DNA from: Streptomyces aureocirculatus
GTDB taxonomy: Bacteria; Actinomycetota; Actinomycetes; Streptomycetales; Streptomycetaceae
Direction of reading: 5' to 3'
NCBI RefSeq assembly: GCF_000720475.1
Contig: NZ_JOAP01000015.1
Span: 62,001 to 126,000, forward strand
DNA: 64,000 nucleotides
The translations under genes were made by a program, and so were the position numbers. A model generated the notes under the pieces. It ran no database searches and was not told the origin of the DNA. It worked only from the letters and a program-made list of their open reading frames with translations. This document shows positions 16,938-25,987 of the stretch, in pieces. How positions within the stretch are numbered: position 1 is the first letter of the stretch; every line of letters begins with the position of its first letter.

Positions 16938-16955
16938 AGTGATCGTTGCATCACT
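16938..16955. promoter_or_regulatory. Palindrome upstream of the small-gene row
   Basis: AGTGAT-CGTTGC-ATCACT, a perfect 6-bp inverted repeat with a 6-bp spacer, ends 23 bp before the start at 16915. It is a candidate operator for the XRE regulator encoded next door. The rest of 16916-17044 shows nothing clear. Confidence 0.45.
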
Positions 16956-17044
16956 GAACGTAAGCGCGAAGGTGTGGGTGGAACAGTCACGGCTCATGGC
17001 TGTTGCCCTGCGGCCCTCACCGCAACAGGCACGAGACGTGACCC

Positions 17045-18298
17045 TTAGTCCTGCGGTCCGAAGAACGCCGCCAGATCCCTCTGCTTCGACGTCAGGTGAC
17101 GCCGCTTGCTCCTGCCCAGCGCCTCGTGGAACGTCTCCTCAGCCATGCGCTGGTGCCGCAACCACTCCGGCGTCTCGGCCCACAGCGACCACAGAATGTC
17201 GGTGGCCCCGTCGCCGTCGCGCAGCATGACGTGGGCCTGCGCCACGTCGAGCAGGTGCCGTCGCATGAAGAGCAGCCCCTTCCTGCCCGCGGGCGTCGGC
17301 ATCCGCTCAGCGAGCCGCAGCACACGGTCCGGCCTCTGCGCCACCAACTGGTTCTCGATGCCCTGGAACGCCACGGTGCGCCAGTCGAAACGCCCCCACG
17401 ACGACACCGAGACTGCCTGCCCCGCACCGAGCGCGGCCCCTGCGGTGCGCCCGAGGCGCAGTATCTCGCGGGCGGTCTGTGGCTTGTTGTTGCGAGCAGC
17501 CGCCGCGCTTCCGTGCACCAGCAGCTTCCCCCATGCTCCGAGAGAGTGCCGGGTGGCACGCGAGATGCGCGGTTCGATGAAGTCCGCCGTGGCGGTGCTC
17601 ACCTGCTCTGCCTCGTCCAAGCGTCCCTGGCGCATCAGCAGCCAGCCCTGCTGGTACACGGCCGCAGCCGCGCTCTGAGGATCGTTCACCCGGACCGCGT
17701 CCTCGATGGCGTCGCGCAGCGCGGTGTGGGCCAGGTCGTAGGCGCGGACCTGCGTCAGGTAGCGGCCGGCCATCTGGAGCGCGTCGGAACGAACCCGCAG
17801 CGCCTCGGTGTGCTCCGTTCCGCTGTCATAGTGCCGCACGGCGGCATGCGCCGCGTGCACCAGGCCCGGCAGGAGTTCGGCGACCTCGCCATAGCGGTCC
17901 TGGTGGTAGGCGGTACCGATCTCCTGGGCTGTAGCTCGCAGACGGGGGAGGTCCGGTTCAGGGGCCACCGTTTCGGGTGCGGTGACGCGGCCGGAGAAGC
18001 TGATGGGCGGTGCGACGGCCTGCCGCAGCAGCAGCAAGTCGATGTTGTCGTCGTCGCCGCGGGTACGGGAATGCGGGCCACCGGACTCGAACAGTGCTGA
18101 GGTGCGGACACCCAGCGCCCGCGCGAGCGCGTGATAGTTGTCGAGGCGAGCGGTGCCGCCGCGTTCGAGCTTCCTCACCACTCCCAGGCTCAGATTCGCG
18201 CGTTCGGCGAGACGCTCCTGGGTCAGGCCGCGGCGGAGGCGGAGTTCGCGAAGCCGCGCGCCGGGGTCTGGGGGTACGGGGGAACTCGAAGCGGGCAT
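17045..18298 (-). CDS. XRE-family regulator with a TPR-like sensor region
   Basis: 417 aa. N-terminal helix-turn-helix at about 14-68: LRELRLRRGLTQERLAERAN, then LGVVRKLERGGTARLDNYHA. The rest is helical with TPR-like repeats (for example AAVYQQGWLLMRQGRLDEAE), as in Streptomyces regulators of small neighbouring genes. The C-terminus is basic (RSKRRHLTSKQRDLAAFFGP). Its own promoter carries an inverted repeat, CGTTCTCA-N9-TGAGAACG, suggesting autoregulation. Ligand unknown. Confidence 0.85.
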   Translation of the reverse strand: MPASSSPVPPDPGARLRELRLRRGLTQERLAERANLSLGVVRKLERGGTARLDNYHALARALGVRTSALFESGGPHSRTRGDDDNIDLLLLRQAVAPPISFSGRVTAPETVAPEPDLPRLRATAQEIGTAYHQDRYGEVAELLPGLVHAAHAAVRHYDSGTEHTEALRVRSDALQMAGRYLTQVRAYDLAHTALRDAIEDAVRVNDPQSAAAAVYQQGWLLMRQGRLDEAEQVSTATADFIEPRISRATRHSLGAWGKLLVHGSAAAARNNKPQTAREILRLGRTAGAALGAGQAVSVSSWGRFDWRTVAFQGIENQLVAQRPDRVLRLAERMPTPAGRKGLLFMRRHLLDVAQAHVMLRDGDGATDILWSLWAETPEWLRHQRMAEETFHEALGRSKRRHLTSKQRDLAAFFGPQD

Positions 18299-18308
18299 GC
18301 GGATGCTC

Positions 18309-18351
18309 CGTTCTCAAGGTCGTACTGAGAACGGTACGCCCAACGGCCGTT
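18309..18351. promoter_or_regulatory. Inverted repeats upstream of the XRE gene
   Basis: CGTTCTCA (18309-18316) and TGAGAACG (18326-18333) are perfect complements with a 9-bp spacer, just 11 bp from the start codon. A second, 10-bp palindrome AACGGCCGTT sits at 18342-18351. Likely operator and promoter. Confidence 0.5.
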
Positions 18352-18450
18352 ACCTTGTGTAGGGGCGGTTGTGCTGTTGACGCCCGGCTCGGCCAGGTTC
18401 GGCACCGCGGCCCCGGGTATCGAGAGGTGGGGGCGGCACACCTCGGAAAT

Positions 18451-18490
18451 GATCAAGGCCCGGTCTGCTTGCGCAGGCCGAGCCTTGATC
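18451..18490 (-). terminator. Terminator-like hairpin downstream of tRNA-His
   Basis: GATCAAGGC (18451-18459) pairs with GCCTTGATC (18482-18490). It lies 6 bp past the tRNA 3' end on the transcribed strand and marks the boundary with the accessory island. Confidence 0.7.
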
Positions 18491-18496
18491 CTTCAG

Positions 18497-18569
18497 GGTG
18501 AGTGACGGGACTTGAACCCGCGGCCACCTGGACCACAACCAGGTGCTCTACCAACTGAGCTACACCCAC
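18497..18569 (-). tRNA. tRNA-His (anticodon GTG)
   Basis: The reverse strand folds into a cloverleaf: acceptor GTGGGTG / CACTCAC, D-arm AGCTCAGTTGGTAGAGC, anticodon arm CTGGT-TGTGGTC-type loop with GTG, and T-arm GCGGGTTCAAGTCCCGT. The base before position 1 is G, which would supply the extra G(-1) typical of tRNA-His. CCA is not encoded. Confidence 0.95.
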
Positions 18570-18679
18570 CACGGGCCGGTCTTGTCGTTCTTCCGACCGG
18601 CCGAGAAAAAGTGTACAGGGTCCGAAGGGGTGCTCGCGCACGCGTTTTCCGGACCCTGTACCGAGGGCGCCCGGGAGGG

Positions 18680-19282
18680 TCAATCCGCGGGCAGGACGTG
18701 CTTGGACGCGATCGACTTGGCGGTGTCCGAGTCGGGGCCCGGCTGCGGGACGAAGATCGCCTCGCGGTAGTAGCGCAGCTCCGCGATGGATTCGCGGATG
18801 TCGGCCAGGGCCCGGTGGTTGCCGTTCTTGTCCGGGCTGTTGAAGTACGCCCGCGGGTACCAGCGCCGGGCCAGCTCCTTGATGGAGGAGACGTCCACGA
18901 TGCGGTAGTGCAGGAAGTCCTCCAGGGTCGGCATGTCCCGCAGCAGGAAGCCGCGGTCCGTGCCGACCGAGTTGCCGCACAGCGGGGCCTTGCGGGGCTC
19001 CTTCACATGCTGCCGGATGTAGGTGAGGACCTGCTCCTCGGCGGCTGCCAGCGTGGTGCCGCCGGACAGCTCGTCGAGGAGCCCCGAGGTGGTGTGCATC
19101 TGCCGCACCACCTCGGGCATGGTCTCCAGGGCCGCGTCCGGCGGGCGGATCACGATGTCCACACCTTCGCCGAGCACGTTCAGTTCCGAGTCGGTGACCA
19201 GTGCGGCCACCTCGATAAGTGCGTCATCCGTCAACGAGAGCCCGGTCATCTCGCAGTCGATCCACACCATGCGATCGTTCAT
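18680..19282 (-). CDS. orn: Oligoribonuclease
   Basis: 200 aa. DEDDh exonuclease: DEDD residues in [11 protein letters not shown] (D and E), [20 protein letters not shown] (D) and [19 protein letters not shown] (H and D). It degrades 2-5-nt RNA and pGpG, so it also ends cyclic-di-GMP turnover. In Streptomyces it is needed for normal growth and development. It starts 10 bp after the adpA stop, the usual adpA-orn pairing, and ends upstream of tRNA-His. Confidence 0.96.
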   Translation of the reverse strand: MNDRMVWIDCEMTGLSLTDDALIEVAALVTDSELNVLGEGVDIVIRPPDAALETMPEVVRQMHTTSGLLDELSGGTTLAAAEEQVLTYIRQHVKEPRKAPLCGNSVGTDRGFLLRDMPTLEDFLHYRIVDVSSIKELARRWYPRAYFNSPDKNGNHRALADIRESIAELRYYREAIFVPQPGPDSDTAKSIASKHVLPAD

Positions 19283-19292
19283 GCGCCCAACC

Positions 19293-20563
19293 CTACGGCG
19301 CGCTCCTCTGGCCGGGCAGGGGAGCGCGGCTCTGCGCGTAGGCCTCGGAGTGCGACCTGCCTGGGTCCATCGGCATGGACGCCGTGGCGCCGAGCGAGCT
19401 CGCGGCCGCCGTGCGCCGGGTCTGGGACGGAACGGGACCCGGTGACAGACCGGGATTCCCGCCCGGACCAGGACCGGGGCCTTCCGCCGCGACCATGGAC
19501 GGCGCGGCAGCCATGGCGGCCGCCGCCGACTCCAGGGCACGCTCGCTCTGCGGCCGGCGCGCCCGGTACGCGGCGCGGTAGGCAGCGGGCGAGGAGCCGA
19601 GCTGGCGCCGGAAGTGACCGCGCAGCGCGACGGGCGAGCGGAAGCCGCAGCGCCCGGCGACCTCGTCGACGGAGTAGTCGGAGGTCTCCAGGAGCCGCTG
19701 CGCCTGCAGCACCCGCTGGGTGATCAGCCACTGCAGGGGAGCGCTCCCCGTCAGCGAGCGGAAGCGCCGGTCGAACGTGCGGCGGCTCATATAGGCGCGG
19801 GCGGCCAGAGTCTCCACGTCGAACTGCGGAGGTGCTCCAGGGCCCAGGCGACGACCTCGGCCAGCGGATCGGCGCCGATCTCCTCCGGGAGCGACCTGTC
19901 CAGGTAGCGCTCCTGGCCGCCTGCCCTGCGCGGGGGCACGACGAGCCTGCGGGCGAGCGCGCCCGCCGCCTCGTTGCCGTGGTCGGTGCGCACGATGTGC
20001 AGACAGAGATCAATTCCGGCCGCGGTGCCGGCCGACGTCAGCACATCGCCGTCGTCGACGAACAGCTCCCGCGGATCGACGTGCACGGACGGATAGCGCT
20101 TGGCGAGCGTCGGCGCGTACATCCAGTGCGTCGTCGCCGGGCGGCCGTCCAGTAAACCGGCCGCGGCCAGGACGAACGCACCGGTGCACAGGCCGACGAT
20201 GCGTGCGCCCTCCTCGTGCGCGCGGCGCAGCGCGTCCAGTGCCTCAAGGGGCGGCGGCGATGTGATCGAACGCCAGGCCGGCACCACGACGGTGCCCGCC
20301 CGCGAGATCGCCTCCAACCCGTGGGGCGCGGTCAGTTCGAGGCCGCCGGTGGTCCGCAGCGGCCCCTCCTCGCCGGCACATACAAGCAGCCGGTAGCGAG
20401 GCACTCCCGCGTCCTGTCGGTCAATACCGAACACGGAGAGTGGTATGGAACTCTCGAAGATGGGACCACCGCTGAAGAGCAGCACCGCGACGATTTCCCG
20501 GCGGCGCCGCCCGGAGAGTTTCCGCGCCGCGGCTTCCTGCACGGCAGTGGAGTCGTGGCTCAT
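19293..20563 (-). pseudogene. adpA: AdpA, AraC-family developmental regulator, frameshifted between its two domains
   Basis: ATG 20561-20563 gives MSHDSTAVQEAAARKLSGRR and a DJ-1/PfpI-like dimerisation domain with EIVAVLLFSGGPIFESSIPL and the nucleophile-elbow-like GLCTGAFVLAAAGLL. At EHL (about residue 245, near 19832) the frame fails and stops after 13 alien residues (258 aa in total). In the next frame the AraC domain resumes as FDVETLAARAYMSRRTFDRR and continues to 19293. Compared with the expected EHLHEQFDVE, four bases are missing. Codon 137 is TTA (20153-20155). Repaired, the protein would be about 424 aa. A sequencing error is the alternative. Confidence 0.88.
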
Positions 20564-20959
20564 GGCGCTAAGCCCCCCTCGGTGGTCGCGGCTCCCTGTT
20601 CTTGACGTGCTTCCTGGGCCTGTCGCTCCTGCACGTTTCCCCTCGGTCCTCCACCAGTCCCCCGCCGTACTACAGTCAAGATCGAATCTACTGCGTCATG
20701 TGACGCCGCTGTGACCAGTTCAGCACCCGGCGCATTGTCGACATGGCAACTTGGCGTGAAGCATTCGATCACGAAGCGTCGCACTCGTGGAGCGCCCAGG
20801 GAAGTACGCCTCGTGCCAGTGGCCGGTCAACGTAGGGTGCAGAGCCCTTTCGTGCTCCTTTCACCCCTGGTGGGACGTGGGTTGACCCCCCGTTCGGCCA
20901 CGGAATGCCGACGGCTGGGAAGTTGGCTGAAAACATTCGGAGAAGTGCGTGGGAATCAG
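20564..20959. promoter_or_regulatory. adpA upstream region
   Basis: About 400 bp with no gene. It should hold the adpA promoter(s). AT-rich stretches occur near 20680-20700 and 20745-20775. No palindrome was clear enough to call. Confidence 0.4.
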
Positions 20960-21511
20960 TCAGTCCACCGGCGCACCCGATCCCGTCCCGCGGCCGCCCC
21001 GATGCGCCCCCGACGCCGGCCGCCGACGCCGATCCCTGCCGCCCGCGGACCGCTGTGCCCGGGCCCGTGCCGCCCCGCGCTCGGACTGCTGAAGCAGCAC
21101 CCGGCACACCCCGGTCACGGCCGCGAGGCCCAGGGCCGCCCCGCCCGCACCGGCCAGGGAGGTCCCGTACCCCACCAGGACGACGGGAACCAGAACGCAC
21201 GAGAAAGCGGCCCACCGGACCACGTCGCTCGCCGACTCCTGCGGAGCGGTGGACGGCGGCCGGGCGGGCCGGGGACCGGGAACCCCGGTGCTCCCGGCGC
21301 CCCAGCCCTCCTCGGCGCCCCGGCGTGCGCGCGCCCCCTGGCGGGTCTCTTCGCGCGCCCCCTGACGCGCCCCTTCGCGCGCCCTGTCGGGGGCCCGGCG
21401 GCGGCCTGTGGCTGGGGCGGCGCTGGACGGTCCTGGCACGGAATGCTCCCTGCGGCGGTGGTGGAGGGACTGCCCGACGGGTCGGTTGCGTCGGTCGGAT
21501 CGGTGCGGCAT
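20960..21511 (-). CDS. Small membrane protein of unknown function
   Basis: 183 aa from ATG 21509-21511; the ribosome site is poor. A basic, repetitive N-terminal half (RAREGARQGAREETRQGARA and similar) precedes two closely spaced hydrophobic helices: VVRWAAFSCVLVPVVLVGYG and AGGAALGLAAVTGVCRVLL. The basic C-terminus ends GTGSGAPVD. From memory such a protein lies upstream of adpA in other Streptomyces. The C-terminal half is the credible part; the start could be elsewhere. Confidence 0.6.
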   Translation of the reverse strand: MPHRSDRRNRPVGQSLHHRRREHSVPGPSSAAPATGRRRAPDRAREGARQGAREETRQGARARRGAEEGWGAGSTGVPGPRPARPPSTAPQESASDVVRWAAFSCVLVPVVLVGYGTSLAGAGGAALGLAAVTGVCRVLLQQSERGAARARAQRSAGGRDRRRRPASGAHRGGRGTGSGAPVD

Positions 21512-22071
21512 CGCGGCGATTCCGGTGCGGCGTTGCGTTGCTCTCAGTAGGCCTCGATTCGCTCTCGGTGCGGCATCGCGTCCATCGCGGATGTCTCCGA
21601 AAGAGTGGTTTCCCGGGTTCAACGCGTGGCCGACCCGCCGGTCACTGGCCGGAAGGGACCGCGCGCGCGAACCGGTCGCAAACCGCCTGTACGGGGCAGC
21701 CGCCATTGCGATCCCGGCCCCGCTCATGCATGCTCCGGTGAATGCCGCGAGGCCGCACCGAGGCCTCACCCGGGCCCGTAGGGGACCGGGCGGTGCCCGG
21801 GACCGCCCCGGGGCAGATCTGGGCAAGGGAGGAGTGCCGCCGTACCCTTGGGGGTAAGGGGTTGGGAAGATGATTACCGGACAAGCGTCCGGTTTCCGCG
21901 TCGTCCCAGCCGCGCGGTCCCAGCCGTGTCGTTCCGCATGCGTAACCGCGGCGTCCGACCTGCTCAGCCGCTCCCTACCGTGCACCTACCCGGCACCGCA
22001 CCCTCGCTCCGCCCACCGCGCACCTGAAAAACGCCGACCCTCCCACAGAGGACTCCTTCGCCGAGACACCG
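21512..22071. promoter_or_regulatory. Divergent intergenic region between the membrane protein and the stress protein
   Basis: About 560 bp. No supported gene. A 15-bp direct repeat CGGTGCGGCATCGCG occurs at 21501-21515 and 21566-21580. Promoters for both neighbours must lie here but no clear -10/-35 pair stands out. Confidence 0.35.
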
Positions 22072-22596
22072 ATGGCCGGTCACGAATACTTCGAACCCGC
22101 GGACCGCAAACGGCAGGTCGCCGATCCGAGCGCGACCCCCCGAGCGGCGGAACAACCACGTCATTCCTGCGATCCCGCCTTCCGGCACGGTGTCGTCGTC
22201 GGCTTCGACGGCTCGACGTCCAGTGAGCGCGCCCTCGCCTACGCGATCGGGATGGCCCATCGCTCCGGCTCCGGTCTGATCATCGTGCATGTCGCCAACC
22301 GGTTGCCCACCACCGTCTGGGCGGGCTGCGAGCCCCCGGTCTTCGTCGACGTGCCGGACCACCGCACCGAGGTCCTCGGCCTCGAGCTGGCCTGCGCGGA
22401 CTATCTGGCGGAGGTCCCCTGGATCCTGGTCGAGCGCGGCGGCGACATCTGCCACGAGCTCGAAGAGGTGGGCCGCGAGTACTCCGCGGACGCCATCGTC
22501 GTCGGCTCCACCCACGGCATCGTGGGGCGCATCTTCGGCTCCGTCGCGGGCCGGCTCGCGCGCCGTGCGCAACGCCCCGTCGTCGTCATTCCCTGA
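22072..22596 (+). CDS. Universal stress protein (UspA family)
   Basis: 174 aa, single Usp domain. Strand 1 HGVVVGFDGSTSSERALAYA, later VVGSTHGIVGRIFGSVAGRL, which is the G-x2-G-x9-GS nucleotide-binding loop, and VVVIP at the end. An ATP-binding member is therefore likely. Cytoplasmic. It is a single-gene unit convergent with glmS; a strong hairpin lies between them. Its exact role is not shown by the sequence. Confidence 0.88.
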   Translation: MAGHEYFEPADRKRQVADPSATPRAAEQPRHSCDPAFRHGVVVGFDGSTSSERALAYAIGMAHRSGSGLIIVHVANRLPTTVWAGCEPPVFVDVPDHRTEVLGLELACADYLAEVPWILVERGGDICHELEEVGREYSADAIVVGSTHGIVGRIFGSVAGRLARRAQRPVVVIP

Positions 22597-22824
22597 CGCC
22601 GTCCGCACCCGCGCGCCCCGCCGCCTTCCGGGCTTCCCCGACGTCGCCCGTGCCAGGTGGGACAAGGGTTTCGCGGCAGCGGTCCCGGTGCGCCGACGCA
22701 TAAATCTACTCGTGCGTAGGGGTGGCTCGCGCCCTTGTGAAGGGTACGTATTGGGCGCCGGTCGGTGACGGCTTCCGGCGACGAGAGCGCGGGCCGAGGT
22801 AATGGGCGACCCCGGTCCCTCGAA

Positions 22825-22868
22825 GAGTGATCCCCTGTACGCCTGGTGGCACGTACAGGGGATCACTC
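22825..22868. terminator. Strong 17-bp hairpin between usp and glmS
   Basis: GAGTGATCCCCTGTACG (22825-22841) is perfectly complementary to 22852-22868, with a 10-nt loop. It is 31 bp past the glmS stop and probably ends transcription from both sides. Confidence 0.85.
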
Positions 22869-22898
22869 ATGGGCGGCTGCCGCGGCCCGGGCGGATCT

Positions 22899-24716
22899 CT
22901 ACTCCACCGTGACGGACTTCGCCAGGTTGCGCGGCTTGTCGATGTCCCGGCCGAGGGCCAGGGCCGTGTGGTAGGCGAGGAGCTGGAGCGGGATGCCCAT
23001 CAGGATCGGGTCCAGCTCGTCCTCGTTCTTCGGGACGACGATCGTGTGGTCCGCCTTCTCCTGCTCCCGGTGGGCGACCGCGAGGATCCGGCCACTGCGG
23101 GCCTTGATCTCCTCCAGGGCGGCGCGGTTCTTCTCCAGGAGGTCGTCGTCGGGGACGATCGCGACCGTCGGCAGGGCGGGCTCGATCAGGGCGAGCGGGC
23201 CGTGCTTCAGCTCGGAGGCGGGGTAGGCCTCGGCGTGGATGTAGGAGACCTCCTTGAGCTTCAGGGAGGCCTCGCGGGCCACCGGATAGCCGCGTACGCG
23301 CCCGATGAAGAGCATCGACTTGGCCTCGGCGAACTCCTGCGCGAGCTTCTTGATCTCGTCCTCGCGCGCCAGCATCTCCTCGATCTGCGCGGGCAGTTGG
23401 CGCAGCCCCGCGATGATCCGCTTGCCGTCGGAGACCGACAGGTCACGGATGCGGCCCAGGTGCAGGGCGAGAAGGGCGAAGGCGACGGTGGTGTTGGTGA
23501 AGCACTTGGTGGAGACGACGCAGACCTCCGGGCCCGCGTGTACGTACACACCCGCGTCCGCCTCACGGGCGATCGCGGAGCCGACGACGTTGACGATGCC
23601 GAAGACCCGGGCGCCCTTGCGCTTGAGCTCCTGCACGGCGGCGAGGACGTCGTAGGTCTCGCCGGACTGCGAGACGGCGACGTACAGGGTGTCGGGGTCG
23701 ACGACCGCGTTGCGGTAGCGGAACTCCGACGCGGGCTCGGCGTCGGCGGGGATGCGGGCCAGCTCCTCGATCATCTGGGCGCCGATCATGCCCGCGTGGT
23801 ACGAGGTGCCGCAGCCGAGGATCTTGACGCGGCGCACCTTGCGGGCGTCGTGCGCGTCCAGGTTGAGGCCGCCGAGGTGCACGGTGGAGAAGCGGTCGTC
23901 GATGCGGCCGCGCAGCACGCGGTCCACGGCCTCGGCCTGCTCGAAGATCTCCTTGTGCATGTACGTGTCGTGGCCGCCCATGTCGTACGACTCGGCCTCC
24001 CACTCCACGGTGGTCGGCTCGGCCGAGGTGCGCGAACCCTCGGTCGTGTACGTGCGGTAGTCGTCGGCCTTGATGGTGGCCATCTCGCCGTCGTCGAGGG
24101 TGACGACCTGGCGGGTGTGGGAGACCAGGGCGGCGACGTCGGAGGCGACGAACATCTCCTTCTCGCCGATGCCGAGGACGACGGGCGAGCCGTTGCGGGC
24201 GACCACGATGCGGTCTTGGAAGTCGGCGTGCAGGACGGCGATGCCGTATGTGCCCTCGATGTGCCGCAGGGCCTCGCGTACCCGGTCCTCCAGCTTCTCG
24301 GCCTCGGAGCGGGCGATGAGGTGGGTGAGGACCTCGGTGTCGGTCTCGGAGAGGAACTCGACGCCGTCGGCGATCAGCTTCGCGCGCAGCTCGGAGGCGT
24401 TGTCGATGATGCCGTTGTGGACGACGGCGACCTTGCCCGAGGCGTCCAGGTGCGGGTGGGCGTTCTCGTCGGACGGGGCGCCGTGGGTGGCCCAGCGGGT
24501 GTGGGCGATGCCGGTGGTGCCCGTGAAGCGCTTGGGTACGCGGGCCTCCAGGTCACGGACGCGGCCCTTGGCCTTGACCATCTTCAGGCCGGTGGCCTTC
24601 GGCCCGGTGATCACGACGCCCGCGGAGTCGTAACCGCGGTACTCCAGGCGCTGCAGGCCCTCCAGGAGCAGTGGGGCGACATCACGCTTGCCGATGTATC
24701 CGACAATTCCGCACAT
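22899..24716 (-). CDS. glmS: Glutamine-fructose-6-phosphate aminotransferase
   Basis: 605 aa. It makes glucosamine-6-phosphate from fructose-6-phosphate and glutamine, feeding cell-wall precursor synthesis. N-terminal class-II glutaminase with C2 (MCGIVGYIG) and the usual RLEYRGYDSAGVV; two SIS domains (first with GCGTSYHAG, second with VRGYPVAREASLKLKE); and C-terminal KSVTVE. Complete. From memory S. coelicolor has two glmS genes and this position matches the second. Its proximity to the hexosaminidase gene fits amino-sugar metabolism. The neighbour at 24747 starts upstream and may be co-transcribed. Confidence 0.96.
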   Translation of the reverse strand: MCGIVGYIGKRDVAPLLLEGLQRLEYRGYDSAGVVITGPKATGLKMVKAKGRVRDLEARVPKRFTGTTGIAHTRWATHGAPSDENAHPHLDASGKVAVVHNGIIDNASELRAKLIADGVEFLSETDTEVLTHLIARSEAEKLEDRVREALRHIEGTYGIAVLHADFQDRIVVARNGSPVVLGIGEKEMFVASDVAALVSHTRQVVTLDDGEMATIKADDYRTYTTEGSRTSAEPTTVEWEAESYDMGGHDTYMHKEIFEQAEAVDRVLRGRIDDRFSTVHLGGLNLDAHDARKVRRVKILGCGTSYHAGMIGAQMIEELARIPADAEPASEFRYRNAVVDPDTLYVAVSQSGETYDVLAAVQELKRKGARVFGIVNVVGSAIAREADAGVYVHAGPEVCVVSTKCFTNTTVAFALLALHLGRIRDLSVSDGKRIIAGLRQLPAQIEEMLAREDEIKKLAQEFAEAKSMLFIGRVRGYPVAREASLKLKEVSYIHAEAYPASELKHGPLALIEPALPTVAIVPDDDLLEKNRAALEEIKARSGRILAVAHREQEKADHTIVVPKNEDELDPILMGIPLQLLAYHTALALGRDIDKPRNLAKSVTVE

Positions 24717-24746
24717 AAGGGTCCCTTGGGTGAGGTGGGGATGGGT

Positions 24747-25022
24747 CTAGCCGTAGACGATGCGCCGCAACTGTCTGAGTGTGAGCTCGGGCGGTGCCAC
24801 GGCGCGGTACCGCAGGTCCGCCGCGATCCGCTCGAAGATCTCCGCGTTCACCAGGCCCTGACCCTGGAGTTCGCGGTGGCGGCGGCGGACATAGCTCTCG
24901 GCGGTCTCGTCGAAGTAGGCGAGCACGTCCTGGATCACCCGTAGCGCCTCACCCCGCTGGAGCGGGGTGGAGCGGGTCAGGTGATCGACAAGTTCCTCGT
25001 GCACCCGTTGATCCTGGAACAC
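24747..25022 (-). CDS. Small conserved-type hypothetical protein
   Basis: 91 aa from GTG 25020-25022; another GTG six codons later is possible. Helical, charged and cytoplasmic: LVDHLTRSTPLQRGEALRVI, FDETAESYVRRRHRELQGQG, and C-terminal LTLRQLRRIVYG. It lies 30 bp upstream of glmS on the same strand, suggesting an operon. No domain is recognised. Confidence 0.7.
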   Translation of the reverse strand: MFQDQRVHEELVDHLTRSTPLQRGEALRVIQDVLAYFDETAESYVRRRHRELQGQGLVNAEIFERIAADLRYRAVAPPELTLRQLRRIVYG

Positions 25023-25043
25023 CGAAGGGTCTTACGCAAGAAA

Positions 25044-25063
25044 CCTGCCCGATATCGGGCAGG
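25044..25063. terminator. 20-bp perfect palindrome
   Basis: CCTGCCCGATATCGGGCAGG, i.e. an 8-bp stem with an ATAT loop, starts 6 bp after the stop of the DUF4429 gene. It may be a terminator or an operator of the downstream gene. Confidence 0.6.
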
Positions 25064-25068
25064 ATCGC

Positions 25069-25959
25069 TTACATCCGCTTGAGCACCGCCTGCTTGGCCG
25101 TGGCGAACTCCTCGTCGGTCAGGACGCCGCTCTGGCGCAGCTCACCCAGCTCGCGCAGGCGGCGCAGGAGCGCGTCGTGGTCGTCCTCGGCGGCGGCGGG
25201 GCCGGGCTGCGCGCTCCCCGTGTCCACGGGTCCGGCCGTCATCGCGGGCTCGGGCCTCGCGGCCGGGTGCGGAAGGCGGGCCTGCACCGCCGCCGCGACG
25301 AGTGCCATCAGCGGGTCCTTCTTGAAGCCCCACAGCTCGACGGAGTTCGGGTCGTACTTCGGCGGCGCCTTGGTGGGGGAGTTCCGTACCGCGAAGCGCA
25401 GATAGCCGTTCTCCAGGCCTATGGCGGGCTGCCACTCCACCGCCGAGACATCGGCCAGGGCGATCGTGCGGGTGCCCGCCGCGGCCTTGGCCTCCTCCGT
25501 CTTCCAGTTCCACTCCAGGCGGACGCGCTCCCCGTCGAAGCTCACCGTGGCGTCACCGGCGGCGACCTGGAGCGGCACGGAGGGGCCCGGCAGCAGATAG
25601 CCGGCACAGTTGTCGGCGGGGACCTGTTCGAGCAGCAGCGCGTTGCGGACCTCGTCGACCATGTACTCCGCGACGCCGTGACGGTCGGCCTCGACGATGA
25701 GCTGGTAAGGGTCGGAGGAGTCCGCGAGCTTGCCGCCCGTCGCCTGGAGCAGGGGGTCCGCGCCGTCCCGCAGCCGCAGCCGCAGACGGCCGCTCTTCTT
25801 GCCCTGCTCGAAGGCGATGCCGGTCAACGCCGCGAGCGGCAGGGTGAGTTCGCCGAGGGTCTTGCGCAGCAGGGAGACGCTCTTGTCGTGGCCCGGCACA
25901 AGCCGCAGCGTCTCTCCGTCGAAGGTCCAGGTCCCGTCGCGCTGGATGATTTCCGCCAT
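25069..25959 (-). CDS. DUF4429 protein with C-terminal SHOCT domain
   Basis: 296 aa from ATG 25957-25959. Two related beta-rich halves (DGTWTFDGETLRLVPG near the start and DATVSFDGERVRLEWNWKTE in the middle) are typical of DUF4429. After a Pro/Ala linker the last 33 residues (LLRRLRELGELRQSGVLTDE then EFATAKQAVLKRM) are a SHOCT short C-terminal domain. Cytoplasmic. The function of the family is unknown. It is divergent from the hexosaminidase gene. Confidence 0.85.
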   Translation of the reverse strand: MAEIIQRDGTWTFDGETLRLVPGHDKSVSLLRKTLGELTLPLAALTGIAFEQGKKSGRLRLRLRDGADPLLQATGGKLADSSDPYQLIVEADRHGVAEYMVDEVRNALLLEQVPADNCAGYLLPGPSVPLQVAAGDATVSFDGERVRLEWNWKTEEAKAAAGTRTIALADVSAVEWQPAIGLENGYLRFAVRNSPTKAPPKYDPNSVELWGFKKDPLMALVAAAVQARLPHPAARPEPAMTAGPVDTGSAQPGPAAAEDDHDALLRRLRELGELRQSGVLTDEEFATAKQAVLKRM

Positions 25960-25987
25960 GGGGGGATTCTCGCACCGCGGCTGCGCC

